Of a stretch of DNA of 64,000 bases, positions 27,552 through 37,269 are shown one piece after another. This DNA comes from an uncultured Saccharospirillaceae bacterium. Lineage in GTDB: Bacteria; Pseudomonadota; Gammaproteobacteria; Pseudomonadales; Oceanobacteraceae. Below the pieces are notes generated by a model. It saw only the letters and a list, made by a program, of their open reading frames with translations. It was not told the origin of the DNA and ran no database searches. Made by a program: the position numbers and the translations under genes. The stretch covers positions 1 through 64,000 of the forward strand of contig CANMOZ010000016.1 in assembly GCA_947499545.1 (NCBI GenBank), read 5' to 3'. The first letter of the stretch is position 1; each line of letters begins with the position of its first letter.

Positions 27552-28958
27552 ATGTCCGATGCCGCGATTGATCTCATTAAAGATCACGATGTTAAATGGG
27601 TTGATCTTCGTTTTACGGATACCCGCGGTAAAGAGCAGCACGTCACCATCCCAGCCAGCAAGGTGGATGACGAATTCTTTGAAAGTGGGCAGATGTTTGA
27701 TGGTTCTTCCATCTCCGGTTGGAAAGGGATTAATGAGTCAGACATGATCCTTATGCCAGATGAGCATTCTGCTTTTATCGACCCCTTTACCGAAGACAGC
27801 ACCATGGTTTTGCGGTGCGATATCATTGAGCCGGCGACCATGCAGGGCTATGACCGCGATCCCCGTTCTATTGCTCAACGTGCAGAGGAATATCTGCGCT
27901 CGACGGGCATCGGTGATCGTGCCTTCTTCGGCCCAGAACCCGAATTTTTTATATTCGATGATGTGCGCTGGAAAAACGATATGAGCGGCTCCATGTACAG
28001 CATCGATTCAGAAGAAGCGCATTGGAATACCGGCAGAACCATAGAAGGCGGTAACCTGGGGCATCGCCCAAGAGTCAAAGGAGGGTATTTCCCTGTACCA
28101 CCGGTAGACTCCTCTCATGAAGTGCGTGCCACGATGTGCAACACCTTGGAATCTGTGGGCTTACACGTTGAAGTGCATCACCATGAAGTGGCAACCTCTT
28201 GCCAAAATGAGATCGGGGTGAAATTTAATACGCTGCGTCGTAAGGCAGATGAAGTTCAGATGCTCAAATACGTGGTGCATAATGTGGCCAATGCCTACGG
28301 CAAAACAGCTACCTTCATGCCTAAGCCTTTGGTTGGCGATAACGGTTCAGGCATGCACGTGCATCAATCCATATGGAAGGGAGACTCCAACCAATTTGCG
28401 GGCGATTTATATTCTGGTTTATCAGAAACCGCTTTGTTTTATATTGGTGGCATCATTAAGCATGCTAAAGCGATCAACGCATTCAGTAATGCTTCTACCA
28501 ACTCATACAAACGCTTGGTCCCTGGATTTGAAGCGCCGGTAATGTTGGCTTATTCCGCGAGAAACCGCTCTGCCTCTATACGTATTCCATACGAAGCAAG
28601 CCCTAAGGGTAAGCGTATTGAAGTGCGCTTCCCTGACCCAACGGCCAATCCATATTTAGCATTTTCAGCAATGTTAATGGCAGGCATTGATGGAATATTA
28701 AATAAAATCCATCCTGGTGATGCACTGGATAAAGATTTATACGATTTACCGCCTGAAGAAGCGCACGACATTCCAACGGTAGCCGCTACTTTTAGTGAAG
28801 CGCTTGGTGCACTGGATCGTGACCGTGAATTCTTAAAAGCGGGCGGTGTGTTCTCTGATGATATGATCAATGCTTACATTGATCTGAAGTATGAAGAAGT
28901 CGAGCGCTTGGCCATGACCACGCACCCGATTGAATTTGATATGTACTACTCCGTATAA
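27552..28958 (+). CDS. glnA: Glutamine synthetase, type I
   Basis: 468 residues. [16 protein letters not shown] near the start, [12 protein letters not shown] with metal-binding Glu, the HHEVA motif, [16 protein letters not shown], and NRSASIRIP with substrate-binding Arg. The adenylylation-site Tyr is in [10 protein letters not shown]. It makes glutamine from glutamate and ammonia as a dodecamer and should be controlled by GlnE. AGGAG is ten bases before the ATG. The promoter is sigma-54/NtrC type. Confidence 0.99.
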   Translation: MSDAAIDLIKDHDVKWVDLRFTDTRGKEQHVTIPASKVDDEFFESGQMFDGSSISGWKGINESDMILMPDEHSAFIDPFTEDSTMVLRCDIIEPATMQGYDRDPRSIAQRAEEYLRSTGIGDRAFFGPEPEFFIFDDVRWKNDMSGSMYSIDSEEAHWNTGRTIEGGNLGHRPRVKGGYFPVPPVDSSHEVRATMCNTLESVGLHVEVHHHEVATSCQNEIGVKFNTLRRKADEVQMLKYVVHNVANAYGKTATFMPKPLVGDNGSGMHVHQSIWKGDSNQFAGDLYSGLSETALFYIGGIIKHAKAINAFSNASTNSYKRLVPGFEAPVMLAYSARNRSASIRIPYEASPKGKRIEVRFPDPTANPYLAFSAMLMAGIDGILNKIHPGDALDKDLYDLPPEEAHDIPTVAATFSEALGALDRDREFLKAGGVFSDDMINAYIDLKYEEVERLAMTTHPIEFDMYYSV

Positions 28959-29021
28959 AAATTAAAGGTTACTCCGTATAAAAAAGGCTGTTGTGAATGT
29001 CGAGCAGTCTTTGCATCAACA

Positions 29022-29049
29022 GAAAACAGGCTCTTATGAGCCTGTTTTC
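29022..29049. terminator. Terminator of glnA
   Basis: Perfect 12-bp arms GAAAACAGGCTC and GAGCCTGTTTTC around the loop TTAT; the TTTTC end plus TTATTA serves as a T-rich tail. Confidence 0.88.
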
Positions 29050-29129
29050 TTATTAGAATAATCATGATGAAAGTCTTTGTTCAGTAAAAAGAGCACTGAC
29101 TCTAACGCAAAAATAATAAAAGGTTTTTT

Positions 29130-29624
29130 ATGAAAAGGATTCAAAGCATTTTATGCGCCGCTGCATTGATTGGGGCACACTCCTTGAGTGCAGCAGAACC
29201 CTTATATTCAAGTATTGATTGTGGATTAACGGACATCACACCTATAGAAAAGCAAGCCGATATTGCCTCGGGGGTTGATTATCAAACAGCGATCAGGCAA
29301 GTCATTGATCATATGTTTATTCCTGCTCCTAAAGAAAGCTATGACTTTTCAATATTGCTGTCTTATCTAAATGTGATGTACGAAGACAATTTAGGTGTAT
29401 CGCTCAGCGAGCGCGAGTTGGATTTAATGCTTTGTACAATGCTGAGTCGTTCTGAGGTGGAGCGTGAATTGGATTTTGATGCGGTTGGATTAGGGCGCTT
29501 CAATTCAAAAGAACATTATGTCTTTCATGGACGCTTAACGATTGAGCCGGGGTATGTGTCGCATCTGTGGTACCTTGTTGAAGCAGCTTCTGGAAACGCG
29601 CACCTGATTGCCATTGATGATTAA
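29130..29624 (+). CDS. Secreted protein of unknown function
   Basis: 164 residues with a Sec signal (LCAAALIGAHSLSAA|EP). The mature part is acidic with two Cys (IDCGLTD and LMLCTML) that could form a disulphide, and ends LWYLVEAASGNAHLIAIDD. Its own promoter is likely because a terminator separates it from glnA. A purine-rich AAAAGG precedes the ATG. Not recognised as a named family. Confidence 0.7.
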   Translation: MKRIQSILCAAALIGAHSLSAAEPLYSSIDCGLTDITPIEKQADIASGVDYQTAIRQVIDHMFIPAPKESYDFSILLSYLNVMYEDNLGVSLSERELDLMLCTMLSRSEVERELDFDAVGLGRFNSKEHYVFHGRLTIEPGYVSHLWYLVEAASGNAHLIAIDD

Positions 29625-29839
29625 GGCAGGCGGCAATAGCGGTTTGTAGCCTTAAGGGTGAACTCAGTGCTCAACATTATGGCTTGGTCTGTGCTTAGCG
29701 GTGTAGTGTTAGCGAGCCCTGGTTCACAAATGGGCGGGTTGATTGAACTTGGGCTTGACCTTTGGCGTCCAACCCCTATGCTGCGGCTAGTAACACACCA
29801 GAGTTATTTTCTGGACCATCTTCTGAGGGTAAGACCATC

Positions 29840-30430
29840 ATGCAATTGTTCAAGGTTTCAGCGCCGACCATGGCACAGGGACAACGTCAGCATGGAAAGC
29901 GAGCCATTACTCTGTTTGCTTTGATTTGGCTGATGGGAGTACCCAATCTATACGCCGATGATATTTACACTTGGGTTGATGAAAATGGCAACCGAGTGTA
30001 TTCCGACGCTCCACGAGATGGCGCCAAGAAAGTAAAATTGAAGCCGGCTATGCGCATGGAGTTCCCGGAACCAAGGCAGATGACAACCTCCAGTGCTTCA
30101 ACAAATAACGCTGGCTTAGATCAAGTCACTACAGGGTATTCTCAAATCAGTTGGGTGACCCCAACGACCAGCCAAAATTTTCCTGTGGGCGCAGCTGGCA
30201 ATGTACCTGTTGCCATTCAGACCGTGCCAAATCTTCAGCCGGGTCATCAAGTTGAATTTTATGCCAATGGGCAAAAAGTGGGTTCCTTTGTGGGAACTGC
30301 TGGTACCTTGCAAAACATGCCTCGCGGTGAGTACTCATTGGTCGCTAAAGTTGTGAGCAAGGAAAAGGTGCTAGGGCAAACGGGATCGGTCAGGATCATT
30401 GTTCAACGTGCAAAAGTAGCCGGAAAATAA
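29840..30430 (+). CDS. DUF4124-domain exported protein
   Basis: 196 residues from the ATG at 29840 (GAGGG upstream). A long basic signal region (RQHGKRAITLFALIWLMGVPNLYA|DD) precedes the DUF4124 hallmark DIYTWVDENGNRVYSDAPRDGAKKV. The C-terminal half (VTPTTSQNFPVGAAGNVPVAIQT; then PGHQVEFYANGQKVGSF) is an Ig-like strand-rich domain. DUF4124 genes often stand between glnA and ntrB in Pseudomonas relatives; here too, but no nitrogen role is known. Confidence 0.85.
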   Translation: MQLFKVSAPTMAQGQRQHGKRAITLFALIWLMGVPNLYADDIYTWVDENGNRVYSDAPRDGAKKVKLKPAMRMEFPEPRQMTTSSASTNNAGLDQVTTGYSQISWVTPTTSQNFPVGAAGNVPVAIQTVPNLQPGHQVEFYANGQKVGSFVGTAGTLQNMPRGEYSLVAKVVSKEKVLGQTGSVRIIVQRAKVAGK

Positions 30431-30557
30431 GCCAATAACCGCTGATTTTTAGCATGTGGCCACTTCGTGGCCGCCCTCACCTTCTGATTCTTCGTTCACT
30501 GATATTTCCTTCGATTGCGACAGCAGGTTACACTCCTACAGCTTTATTTGAGAGGTT

Positions 30558-31706
30558 GTGGCTGTATCGCCCCTTGAAAGAGAACGCCTGACATGGAGTG
30601 AGCCGTCTGTGATGAAGACCGCTGAACGCTTGTTGCATCAACTGAATACCGCGGTGCTGTGGCTAGATAGCCAACTGCAAATACGTTACCTCAATGCAGC
30701 GGCTGAGGCGCTGTTGGGCGTGAGTGCCCGTCGTGCACTCAATGTGAGCATTCATCATTTTATAACGGATCTGGAAAGTTCACCGCTTCAAAAACTGCAA
30801 ATGGCGCTTGAAACGGGTCATCCTTTTAGTCAGCGAGAAGCCAAAGTCCGTTTAGCCAACCAGCAAAGCATAACGATTGACTACATGGTGTCTCATCTAA
30901 CGGATGAGAAAAACCAGTCGTCATTAATCCTTGAAATGCTGCCAAGAGATCGGTTACTGCAAATCAGTCGAGAAGAAGCCTTATTGGCAAAATCGGTCAC
31001 GACTCGAGCATTGGTGCGTGGGTTAGCGCATGAAATCAAAAATCCTCTGGGGGGCATTCGTGGCGCGGCCCAGTTGCTGCAAAAGGCGATGTTGAACTGG
31101 GACAGTCCTAAAGACGAATTAAACGAAGATCTAACCGAATTCACCAACGTTATTATTTCAGAAGTCGATCGGCTGCGCGATTTAGTCGATAAACTTCTTG
31201 GGCCAAGCAGACCACCTCGAAAAGACTTCGTAAACATCCATGAAATCCTAGAATACGTACGCCACTTGGTGATGGCTGAGGGCTTTCCTGGAGTGTCCGT
31301 TGTAACGGATTATGATCCCAGTATTCCTGAATTGCTGTTGGATCGAAATCAGATGATTCAGGTGATTTTGAATTTGATTAAAAATGCCTTACAAGCCTTG
31401 CATCAAGCCAGCACACCAGAAGCCACTTTGACTCTCAAAACCCGCACCGTTGCTCAATATACCATCGGGACTCAGCGATACCCTTTGGTATTGAAAGTGG
31501 AAATTTTAGATAATGGCCCTGGTATTCCAACCGCAATCCAAGATACATTGTTTTACCCAATGGTCAGTGGTCGCCCTGACGGCACTGGCTTGGGCCTTGC
31601 CATTGCACAATCCATTGTGAATCAACACCGGGGCATCATTGAGTTTGAGTCCCAACCTGGCCTAACCCGTTTTTCAGTTTTATTGCCTATGGAACGCCAA
31701 CAATGA
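30558..31706 (+). CDS. ntrB: Nitrogen regulation sensor kinase NtrB (GlnL)
   Basis: 382 residues from a GTG at 30558; the ATG at 30612 (MKTAERLLHQLNTAVLWL) fits other NtrB starts better and is a real alternative. PAS domain (RYLNAAAEALLGVSARR), HisKA with RGLAHEIKNPLGGIRGAAQL, HATPase with NLIKNALQA, DNGPGIP, GTGLGLAIAQ. A cytoplasmic kinase that phosphorylates NtrC when nitrogen is low, under PII control. It overlaps ntrC by four bases. Confidence 0.96.
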   Translation: MAVSPLERERLTWSEPSVMKTAERLLHQLNTAVLWLDSQLQIRYLNAAAEALLGVSARRALNVSIHHFITDLESSPLQKLQMALETGHPFSQREAKVRLANQQSITIDYMVSHLTDEKNQSSLILEMLPRDRLLQISREEALLAKSVTTRALVRGLAHEIKNPLGGIRGAAQLLQKAMLNWDSPKDELNEDLTEFTNVIISEVDRLRDLVDKLLGPSRPPRKDFVNIHEILEYVRHLVMAEGFPGVSVVTDYDPSIPELLLDRNQMIQVILNLIKNALQALHQASTPEATLTLKTRTVAQYTIGTQRYPLVLKVEILDNGPGIPTAIQDTLFYPMVSGRPDGTGLGLAIAQSIVNQHRGIIEFESQPGLTRFSVLLPMERQQ

Positions 31707-33124
31707 GTAAGGTATGGATCATTGATGATGATCGCAGTATGCGTTGGGTATTAGAGCGTGCCTTGCGTCATGCACAGTTTGAAGTTGAGAGCTTCAGTGA
31801 AGCCGAAAGTGCACTTGCCGCTTTGAAAACGCAATGCCCTGATGTTGTCTTAAGCGACATTCGGATGCCAGGCATTGATGGCATCACCTTCTTGAAACTC
31901 ATTCAAGCAGAGCAGCCTCAGTTGCCCATCATCATCATGACGGCCCATTCCGATTTGGAAAGCGCGGTGAGTGCGTATCAAGAAGGGGCCTTTGAGTACT
32001 TACCAAAACCCTTTGATATTGACGATGCGATTCAATTGGTAGAGCGCGCTTTACAACATCGACCGGCGGCAGTGGCAGATGAACCCCCTCAAGACGCTTT
32101 GACCGAGTGGTCTGGGCAGCAACCGATTATTGGTGAAGCACCTGCTATGCAGGAAGTGTTTCGCGTTATTGGGCGCTTAGCCCATTCAAATATGAATGTT
32201 TTAATCAATGGTGAGTCGGGTACCGGAAAAGAGTTGGTTGCGCGTGCTTTACACGAACATTCTCCTCGGGCAGAGCAGCCTTTTATTGCATTAAATATGG
32301 CTGCTATTCCCAAAGATTTGGTGGAGTCCGAGCTGTTTGGGCACGACAAAGGTGCCTTTACAGGAGCGGTGCAACCCAAGCAAGGGCGCTTTGAGCAAGC
32401 CAACGGGGGCACGCTTTTTTTAGACGAAATTGGGGATATGCAAGCCGATACACAAACGCGCTTGCTGAGGGTTTTATCCAGTGGAGAATTTTTTCGAGTG
32501 GGGGGCCGAACGCCTATTAAAGTAGACGTACGCATCATTGCCGCCACGCACCAAAACTTGGAAGCTTTGGTTCAAAAAGGGCTCTTCCGAGAAGATTTGT
32601 ATCACCGGTTGAACGTCATCCGCATTCACATTCCAAAGCTGGCGGATCGGCGCGAAGACATCCCTAGGTTGTTGGATTTCTTTCTAACAAAGGTGGCTGA
32701 AGAATTAAAAGTTGAAAAGAAAAACCTCTCGAAAGAAGCGCTTGAATGTTTATGTCAAAGCCCTTGGCCAGGTAACGTCCGTCAACTTGAAAATACCTGC
32801 CGTTGGTTAACGGTGATGGCTTCTGGAAGAGAAATTCTTCTGAACGACTTACCTCAAGAACTTGTGCAGCACGATGCTTCAGGGTCAACTGAATCCAAAC
32901 TCAATTGGGAAAACCCTTTAAGGCTGTGGGCAACTCAGGCCTTGGCAAAGGGGGAGGATCGCTTGTTGGATATCGCCATCCCGAGGTTTGAAACCATCAT
33001 GATAGAAGCAGCATTGGCACAGACGGGTGGACGCAAGCGGGATGCGGCTGAACTGCTGGGGTGGGGAAGAAACACTCTCACACGAAAACTCAAAGAACTT
33101 GATCTGCACAGTACGGATGATTAA
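31703..33124 (+). CDS. ntrC: Nitrogen regulator NtrC (GlnG), sigma-54 activator
   Basis: 473 residues. Receiver with IDDDRSMRWVLERAL and the Asp in VVLSDIRMPGIDG; AAA+ domain with Walker A GESGTGKE, the sigma-54 contact loop GAFTGA, Walker B GGTLFLDEIG and the arginine finger region FREDLYHRLN; C-terminal Fis-type helix-turn-helix (GGRKRDAAELLGWGRNTLTRKL). It should bind the GCACC-N5-GGTGC sites found upstream of glnA. Start ATG overlaps the ntrB stop. Confidence 0.98.
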   Translation: MSKVWIIDDDRSMRWVLERALRHAQFEVESFSEAESALAALKTQCPDVVLSDIRMPGIDGITFLKLIQAEQPQLPIIIMTAHSDLESAVSAYQEGAFEYLPKPFDIDDAIQLVERALQHRPAAVADEPPQDALTEWSGQQPIIGEAPAMQEVFRVIGRLAHSNMNVLINGESGTGKELVARALHEHSPRAEQPFIALNMAAIPKDLVESELFGHDKGAFTGAVQPKQGRFEQANGGTLFLDEIGDMQADTQTRLLRVLSSGEFFRVGGRTPIKVDVRIIAATHQNLEALVQKGLFREDLYHRLNVIRIHIPKLADRREDIPRLLDFFLTKVAEELKVEKKNLSKEALECLCQSPWPGNVRQLENTCRWLTVMASGREILLNDLPQELVQHDASGSTESKLNWENPLRLWATQALAKGEDRLLDIAIPRFETIMIEAALAQTGGRKRDAAELLGWGRNTLTRKLKELDLHSTDD

Positions 33125-33295
33125 AGCGCATCGATCTTAATAACGGGAGTACGTAACAAGCGTCAATGAGATCAATGTGCTTGGTAAAAAAACGTATTTT
33201 CTTGCAACGGCAATGGCGCCCCACTGCTGCTCTCCTACACTCCCTATTAGCGCTCGGTATTGGGTGCCTTGTGTCAGTATTAGGAGATAAAGATT

Positions 33296-33865
33296 ATGGC
33301 TCTTGGAGACGAAATTTCCAGCATTGACTTTCAATCTATGATTGGAGGTCCATTAAATGCTGTTGTAAGAGCGCAGGCCGAATCTGCGCAAACCTCAGTT
33401 GATTTTATTAAGGCTGTGGGTTTTACAGAAGAAAACACCCCTCAAATGGTTAGCTTTCAGTACATGAAGCCCATCGAAACCAAAGATAGTGACGGCAATG
33501 TAACGATTACGCCAACTAAGTATGAGTTAACAGTGCCTTTGTTGACGATGCTACCCATTCCTTTCATTCGCGTTGAAGAAACCACCATTGATTTCAATGC
33601 GAAAATTAATTCAGTGCAAGAGTCTACGACGGCTACGTCTCATGACTTCAGTGCTGATATGTCTGCGAAAGCGGGTTGGGGACCTTTCTCTGTTAAATTG
33701 AAGGCCAGCTATAGCTTTAAGAAACAAACATCAGCTAGCAGCAAAACAGAGCGTACTTACAGCATGGCTGTGCACGTAAGAGCGGTTCAAGATGAATTGC
33801 CTGCTGGTACTGATCGTCTATTGAGTATTCTCGAAAGCAATATTCAAGAAGTACCCGCTGCTTAA
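33296..33865 (+). CDS. DUF2589-family protein
   Basis: 189 residues. The N-terminal DFQSMIGGPLNAVVRAQAESAQTSVDFI amphipathic helix, then strand-rich TPTKYELTVPLLTMLPIPFIRVEETTIDFNAKI, and SVKLKASYSFKKQTSASSKTERTYSMAVHVRA are the hallmarks of DUF2589. No signal peptide. AGGAG is ten bases before the ATG. It heads a three-gene set with its own hairpin attenuator after it. Function of the family is not established. Confidence 0.85.
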   Translation: MALGDEISSIDFQSMIGGPLNAVVRAQAESAQTSVDFIKAVGFTEENTPQMVSFQYMKPIETKDSDGNVTITPTKYELTVPLLTMLPIPFIRVEETTIDFNAKINSVQESTTATSHDFSADMSAKAGWGPFSVKLKASYSFKKQTSASSKTERTYSMAVHVRAVQDELPAGTDRLLSILESNIQEVPAA

Positions 33866-33885
33866 TAAGCGGCTTGATGAAATAC

Positions 33886-33918
33886 ATCAGGGCCAACAGG
33901 ACGTTGACCCTGATTTTG
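33886..33918 (+). terminator. Hairpin after the DUF2589 gene
   Basis: ATCAGGG-CAAC pairs with GTTG-CCCTGAT (33886-33897 and 33903-33914) with one mismatch, followed by TTTTG. It may limit read-through so that DUF2589 is made in excess over the two downstream genes. Confidence 0.72.
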
Positions 33919-34073
33919 TAATAAATAAAGGCCCTAATTAAAGGCCTCATTTCCAGCTTGCTTCGGTATGAATGTTGCGAGCAATGTGCATCAAAACGCC
34001 TAATAGATCGTAATAGCCGTTGATCTAAGTGACATAGGCTGCACGGTGATCATTACACAAGGAACGTGGGATT

Positions 34074-34766
34074 ATGGCAGATTTAGGCGAAGTCATTGGT
34101 TCATTCTTAGTTTCATTGGTTCACGCTCGGCGTAAGGCCGATGAAGAAACGGCTGCGGTGGCTGAATATTATAAACAGCACCCTCTTCTTGAAGGCATGA
34201 GCCTGCCCAGAATACGCATACCTGAAATCAGCATTGATATGCCGCTAACCATTGATGCATTGGACGATGGTGAAGACGCTGAGGTGAATAACCCCAGCAC
34301 AATTTCCCGTTCGTTAATTCAAGAACTCCGCCAGTTAAAACAGGATGAAGATAAAGCGGGGATGAGTCCTGAATTTGATCGTGTATTTAATCGAACATTG
34401 TTGCAGCAATTGTCTAGATTGCAGCAGGGTCAGAAAACCAAAAGCCAAACGGTGAGTCGAGAAGCCGTTGCTCGAGCTGTTGATAATGCCATTAATACAG
34501 CCATTAAGAAGGATGGGACAAAGCTCACCCCTGAAGCAAAAAAAGATCTTCAATCACACATGCGCATGCGGGCAACAGAAATTAGCTTAAAGAAAATGCC
34601 AAAGCCAGCTTCAATCGGTGCCACATTCACGTCCTCTGATATTAAAGAAAAATCGTCTCCAACCAGTAGCATTCGACTAAAACTGACGTTGCGAGAAGAG
34701 GGGCTTGAGTGGTCTAAGGCTGAGAATGACGATGGTACTGTGAGACATACTTTGCAGCCTGAATAG
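34074..34766 (+). CDS. DUF2589-operon protein 2 (unknown)
   Basis: 230 residues, soluble. It begins MADLGEVIGSFLVSLVHARRKADEETAAVAEYYKQHPLL in part an amphipathic helix like the DUF2589 start, followed by a hydrophobic-alternating strand PRIRIPEISIDMPLTIDAL, a helical middle part rich in Gln/Lys, and a C-terminal strand pair SIRLKLTLREEGLEWSK. Such IRIPEI...ID segments recall the strand that DUF2589 has (IPFIRVEETTIDF), so the two may pair edge to edge. No named family recognised. Confidence 0.65.
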   Translation: MADLGEVIGSFLVSLVHARRKADEETAAVAEYYKQHPLLEGMSLPRIRIPEISIDMPLTIDALDDGEDAEVNNPSTISRSLIQELRQLKQDEDKAGMSPEFDRVFNRTLLQQLSRLQQGQKTKSQTVSREAVARAVDNAINTAIKKDGTKLTPEAKKDLQSHMRMRATEISLKKMPKPASIGATFTSSDIKEKSSPTSSIRLKLTLREEGLEWSKAENDDGTVRHTLQPE

Positions 34767-34799
34767 AGCAGGTTGACTGACACATAAAGGTGCTGTGCT

Positions 34800-35357
34800 A
34801 TGTTAGCGTTACAGCGAGAAACGATGATTGAGCAGTTATTAAAGTTAACTCAGGTTGCGGGTCAATACTCGCAACGCGATCCTGAATTTTTACTTCGACT
34901 GGATCAATGGCTTGATCAGACACAAGAAAAGTTAAAGCCTCTGCGCTCCCCTATTGCTGGCCGAATTAGCAGTCAACGAGCTCTACTGACTTCCGTTCAA
35001 GACGGTTATCGTCATCCCCAAGTGGAAAACGCTGGGCGTTCATACCGAAAACATCAACGAGCGGTTGGCGTTTTGGTATTGGAAGAAATTGAACAAACAT
35101 TACGGGAAAAAGTCGATTCAATTGATGGTGAATTAGACGTATTAAAAGAAAAAGTCGCACAATTATTGGCAATTGTCAGTCAGAAAGAGCCCATCGAAAT
35201 ACCAGAATTTTTAACAGCAGACGCTATGGATCGAATTTGGGCGCAATTGGGCTCAAATGAAGAAACACGTTCTATGTATTTATACATACAGGCGAAAACC
35301 GATCGCAGTGATCGCCATTATTTATTGGGTGAAATGATTACGCAAATGGTCAGTTGA
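34800..35357 (+). CDS. DUF2589-operon protein 3 (unknown)
   Basis: 185 residues, mostly helical and charged, with probable coiled coil at LEEIEQTLREKVDSIDG and VLKEKVAQLLAIVSQKEP. No signal or membrane helix. AAAGG lies ten bases before the ATG, and the gene starts 33 bases after protein 2, so co-transcription is very likely. The N-terminal ATG could also be the next Met eight codons in. Not recognised. Confidence 0.65.
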   Translation: MLALQRETMIEQLLKLTQVAGQYSQRDPEFLLRLDQWLDQTQEKLKPLRSPIAGRISSQRALLTSVQDGYRHPQVENAGRSYRKHQRAVGVLVLEEIEQTLREKVDSIDGELDVLKEKVAQLLAIVSQKEPIEIPEFLTADAMDRIWAQLGSNEETRSMYLYIQAKTDRSDRHYLLGEMITQMVS

Positions 35358-35493
35358 TAGTTCCCTAAGTTATAGACCAAAAAAATAAATAGTTATCCGC
35401 TAGACGTTTGTTGGCAGGTTGCGCCCTTTACCTAAAATTCATTTTTTTGACATAGTCAAGGGTCCCCTAAAAAACAAAAAAGGCCTCTCTTTT

Positions 35494-37089
35494 ATGAAAC
35501 GTCATTCCTTTCGTGCCTTAACACTGGCGACAGCGCTGGGCACTCTGTCACTCCCGTCTTATGCTATTGATTGGACCGAATGGGGTTGTAAGCTTGGTAT
35601 TTTGCAAGCCACTCCCGCAACCATTGAAAAATGCATGCATGCCGAAGATATTTTTAAGCACTTAGAAATGTTTTCATTAATTGCTGAAACCTCAGGCGGT
35701 AATCGAGCAGCGGCTACACCCGGATATGAAAAGTCGATTAGCTATATACGCGATCAGTTGCAAGCTGTTGGGTATCAAGTGACGTTGGAGCCTTTTACCT
35801 ATAGCGAATATAAAAAACTGGGCCCATCGACCTTTAATGTGATTGATCCGGTGGGAGATCAAAAAGAGTTAGTTGAAGATGCTGATTTTTCGCTGATGAG
35901 TTTTTCTGGCAAAGGAAAAGTACTCGCGCCTGTAGAAGCAATTGATGTCACACTCGGTGAAGAAAATGCATCGAGCAGTGGCTGTGAGGCAGAAGACTTT
36001 GAGGGTTTCACGGCAGGTCATATCGCATTAATTCAACGGGGTAGCTGTACGTTTAGACAAAAAGTTGAGCATGCTGAAGCGGCTGGCGCTATTGGCGCAA
36101 TCATATTCAACCAGGGTGATACAGAAGAGCGTAAAGGCTTGATGAATGGGACCTTGTCTGAAGAGTATGAAGGCAGTTTGCCTACCATGTTTGCAACCTA
36201 CGACATTGGTGCTGAAATGGCGGGCAATGATAAATTGCGTGTCTATCTTGATGCACAAGGTGAAACGGTAACGACACATACAGAAAACTTGGTGGCAGAG
36301 TCTCGTTGGGGAAATCCTGAATCCGTTGTGATGTCTGGCGCTCATTTAGACTCTGTAGACGATGGTGCAGGCATCAATGACAACGGTTCTGGTAGTGCTA
36401 CCTTATTGCAACTGGCTTTGATCATGGCGAAGCAACCTACGTTTCAAAAGCTCAAGTTTGCTTGGTGGGGAGCAGAGGAATTGGGTTTATTAGGAAGCAC
36501 CGCTTACGTTAACCAGTTAGAAGAAGGCGCTAAGCAACGCATTAAAGCCTATCTCAACTTTGACATGGTCGGTTCAACCAATGGGGTAAACTTTGTTTAC
36601 GATGGCGATGGTTCTGAGTTTGGTTTGGAAGGCCCCAAAGGGTCTAAAAGCATTGAGAAACTTTTCCGTCTCTATTTCTTATTGAAAGATCAACAGTCAG
36701 AGGAAACTCAAATAAGCTTCCGATCTGACTATGCGGCTTTCTTTGAGAATGATATTGCGTTTGGAGGCCTTTTCACCGGTGCTGAAGGCAAAAAAACGGA
36801 GCGTGAGGCGCGAGTTTATGGTGGGACAGCTGGAGAATCCTACGACCCTTGTTATCACCAAAGCTGCGATACTTTAGAAAACCTTGATCTAGAGCGACTT
36901 GGATTGCATGCCGATGCCGCTGCGTTTGTCGTCAGTTGGTTATCATATTCCGTGAGCTCTATCGAAAAAGAGCGTGAAGAATCGGAGACAGAAGAAACGC
37001 TGATGGTGCCTAATATGCATCCAGCAACTTTCGATAAGCCCGAATTCCACCCAGCCAGAGAACGTTCAGGTAACATGTGGTTCCGTTAA
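35494..37089 (+). CDS. Secreted M28-family metallopeptidase with PA domain
   Basis: 531 residues from the ATG at 35494. Signal peptide LTLATALGTLSLPSYA. A PA insert (GHIALIQRGSCTFRQKVEHAEAAGA) lies inside an M28 aminopeptidase frame. Zinc ligands and catalytic residues: SGAHLDSVDDGAGINDNGSG (His, Asp), WWGAEELGLLGS (Glu-Glu), FDMVGS (Asp), and CYHQSCDTLEN (His). A secreted leucyl-type aminopeptidase that would finish peptides made by the collagenase-like enzyme in this window (inference). A strong terminator follows. Confidence 0.94.
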   Translation: MKRHSFRALTLATALGTLSLPSYAIDWTEWGCKLGILQATPATIEKCMHAEDIFKHLEMFSLIAETSGGNRAAATPGYEKSISYIRDQLQAVGYQVTLEPFTYSEYKKLGPSTFNVIDPVGDQKELVEDADFSLMSFSGKGKVLAPVEAIDVTLGEENASSSGCEAEDFEGFTAGHIALIQRGSCTFRQKVEHAEAAGAIGAIIFNQGDTEERKGLMNGTLSEEYEGSLPTMFATYDIGAEMAGNDKLRVYLDAQGETVTTHTENLVAESRWGNPESVVMSGAHLDSVDDGAGINDNGSGSATLLQLALIMAKQPTFQKLKFAWWGAEELGLLGSTAYVNQLEEGAKQRIKAYLNFDMVGSTNGVNFVYDGDGSEFGLEGPKGSKSIEKLFRLYFLLKDQQSEETQISFRSDYAAFFENDIAFGGLFTGAEGKKTEREARVYGGTAGESYDPCYHQSCDTLENLDLERLGLHADAAAFVVSWLSYSVSSIEKEREESETEETLMVPNMHPATFDKPEFHPARERSGNMWFR

Positions 37090-37114
37090 TACGTTCTCTT
37101 TTTCCTGTTCGAAC

Positions 37115-37144
37115 ACTGCCCATGGTTTCCATGGGCAGTTTCTT
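37115..37144 (+). terminator. Terminator of the M28 peptidase gene
   Basis: Perfect 11-bp arms ACTGCCCATGG and CCATGGGCAGT with loop TTT, followed by TTCTTT. Confidence 0.85.
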
Positions 37145-37269
37145 TAACAAAGCCCTTCATTTTTGTTCAATCTCTTGAGATATCAGTCACTTTAATATCA
37201 AAGCATTGAAATAAAGTTGCACCACGGCTTCATTTGCCTAGAATGCATGACAGGAAAAGGGGGGAGTGG

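Noticed and set aside
29658-29924. An 88-codon gene before the DUF4124 gene
   Set aside because: It overlaps the signal region of the DUF4124 protein in another frame and has no family features.
30558-30611. The ntrB N-terminal extension as certain
   Set aside because: The GTG start has a ribosome site too close; the ATG at 30612 fits the family better, so the extension is only tentative.
33735-33950. A 71-codon minus-strand frame over the end of DUF2589
   Set aside because: It reads through the hairpin and lacks any coding evidence.
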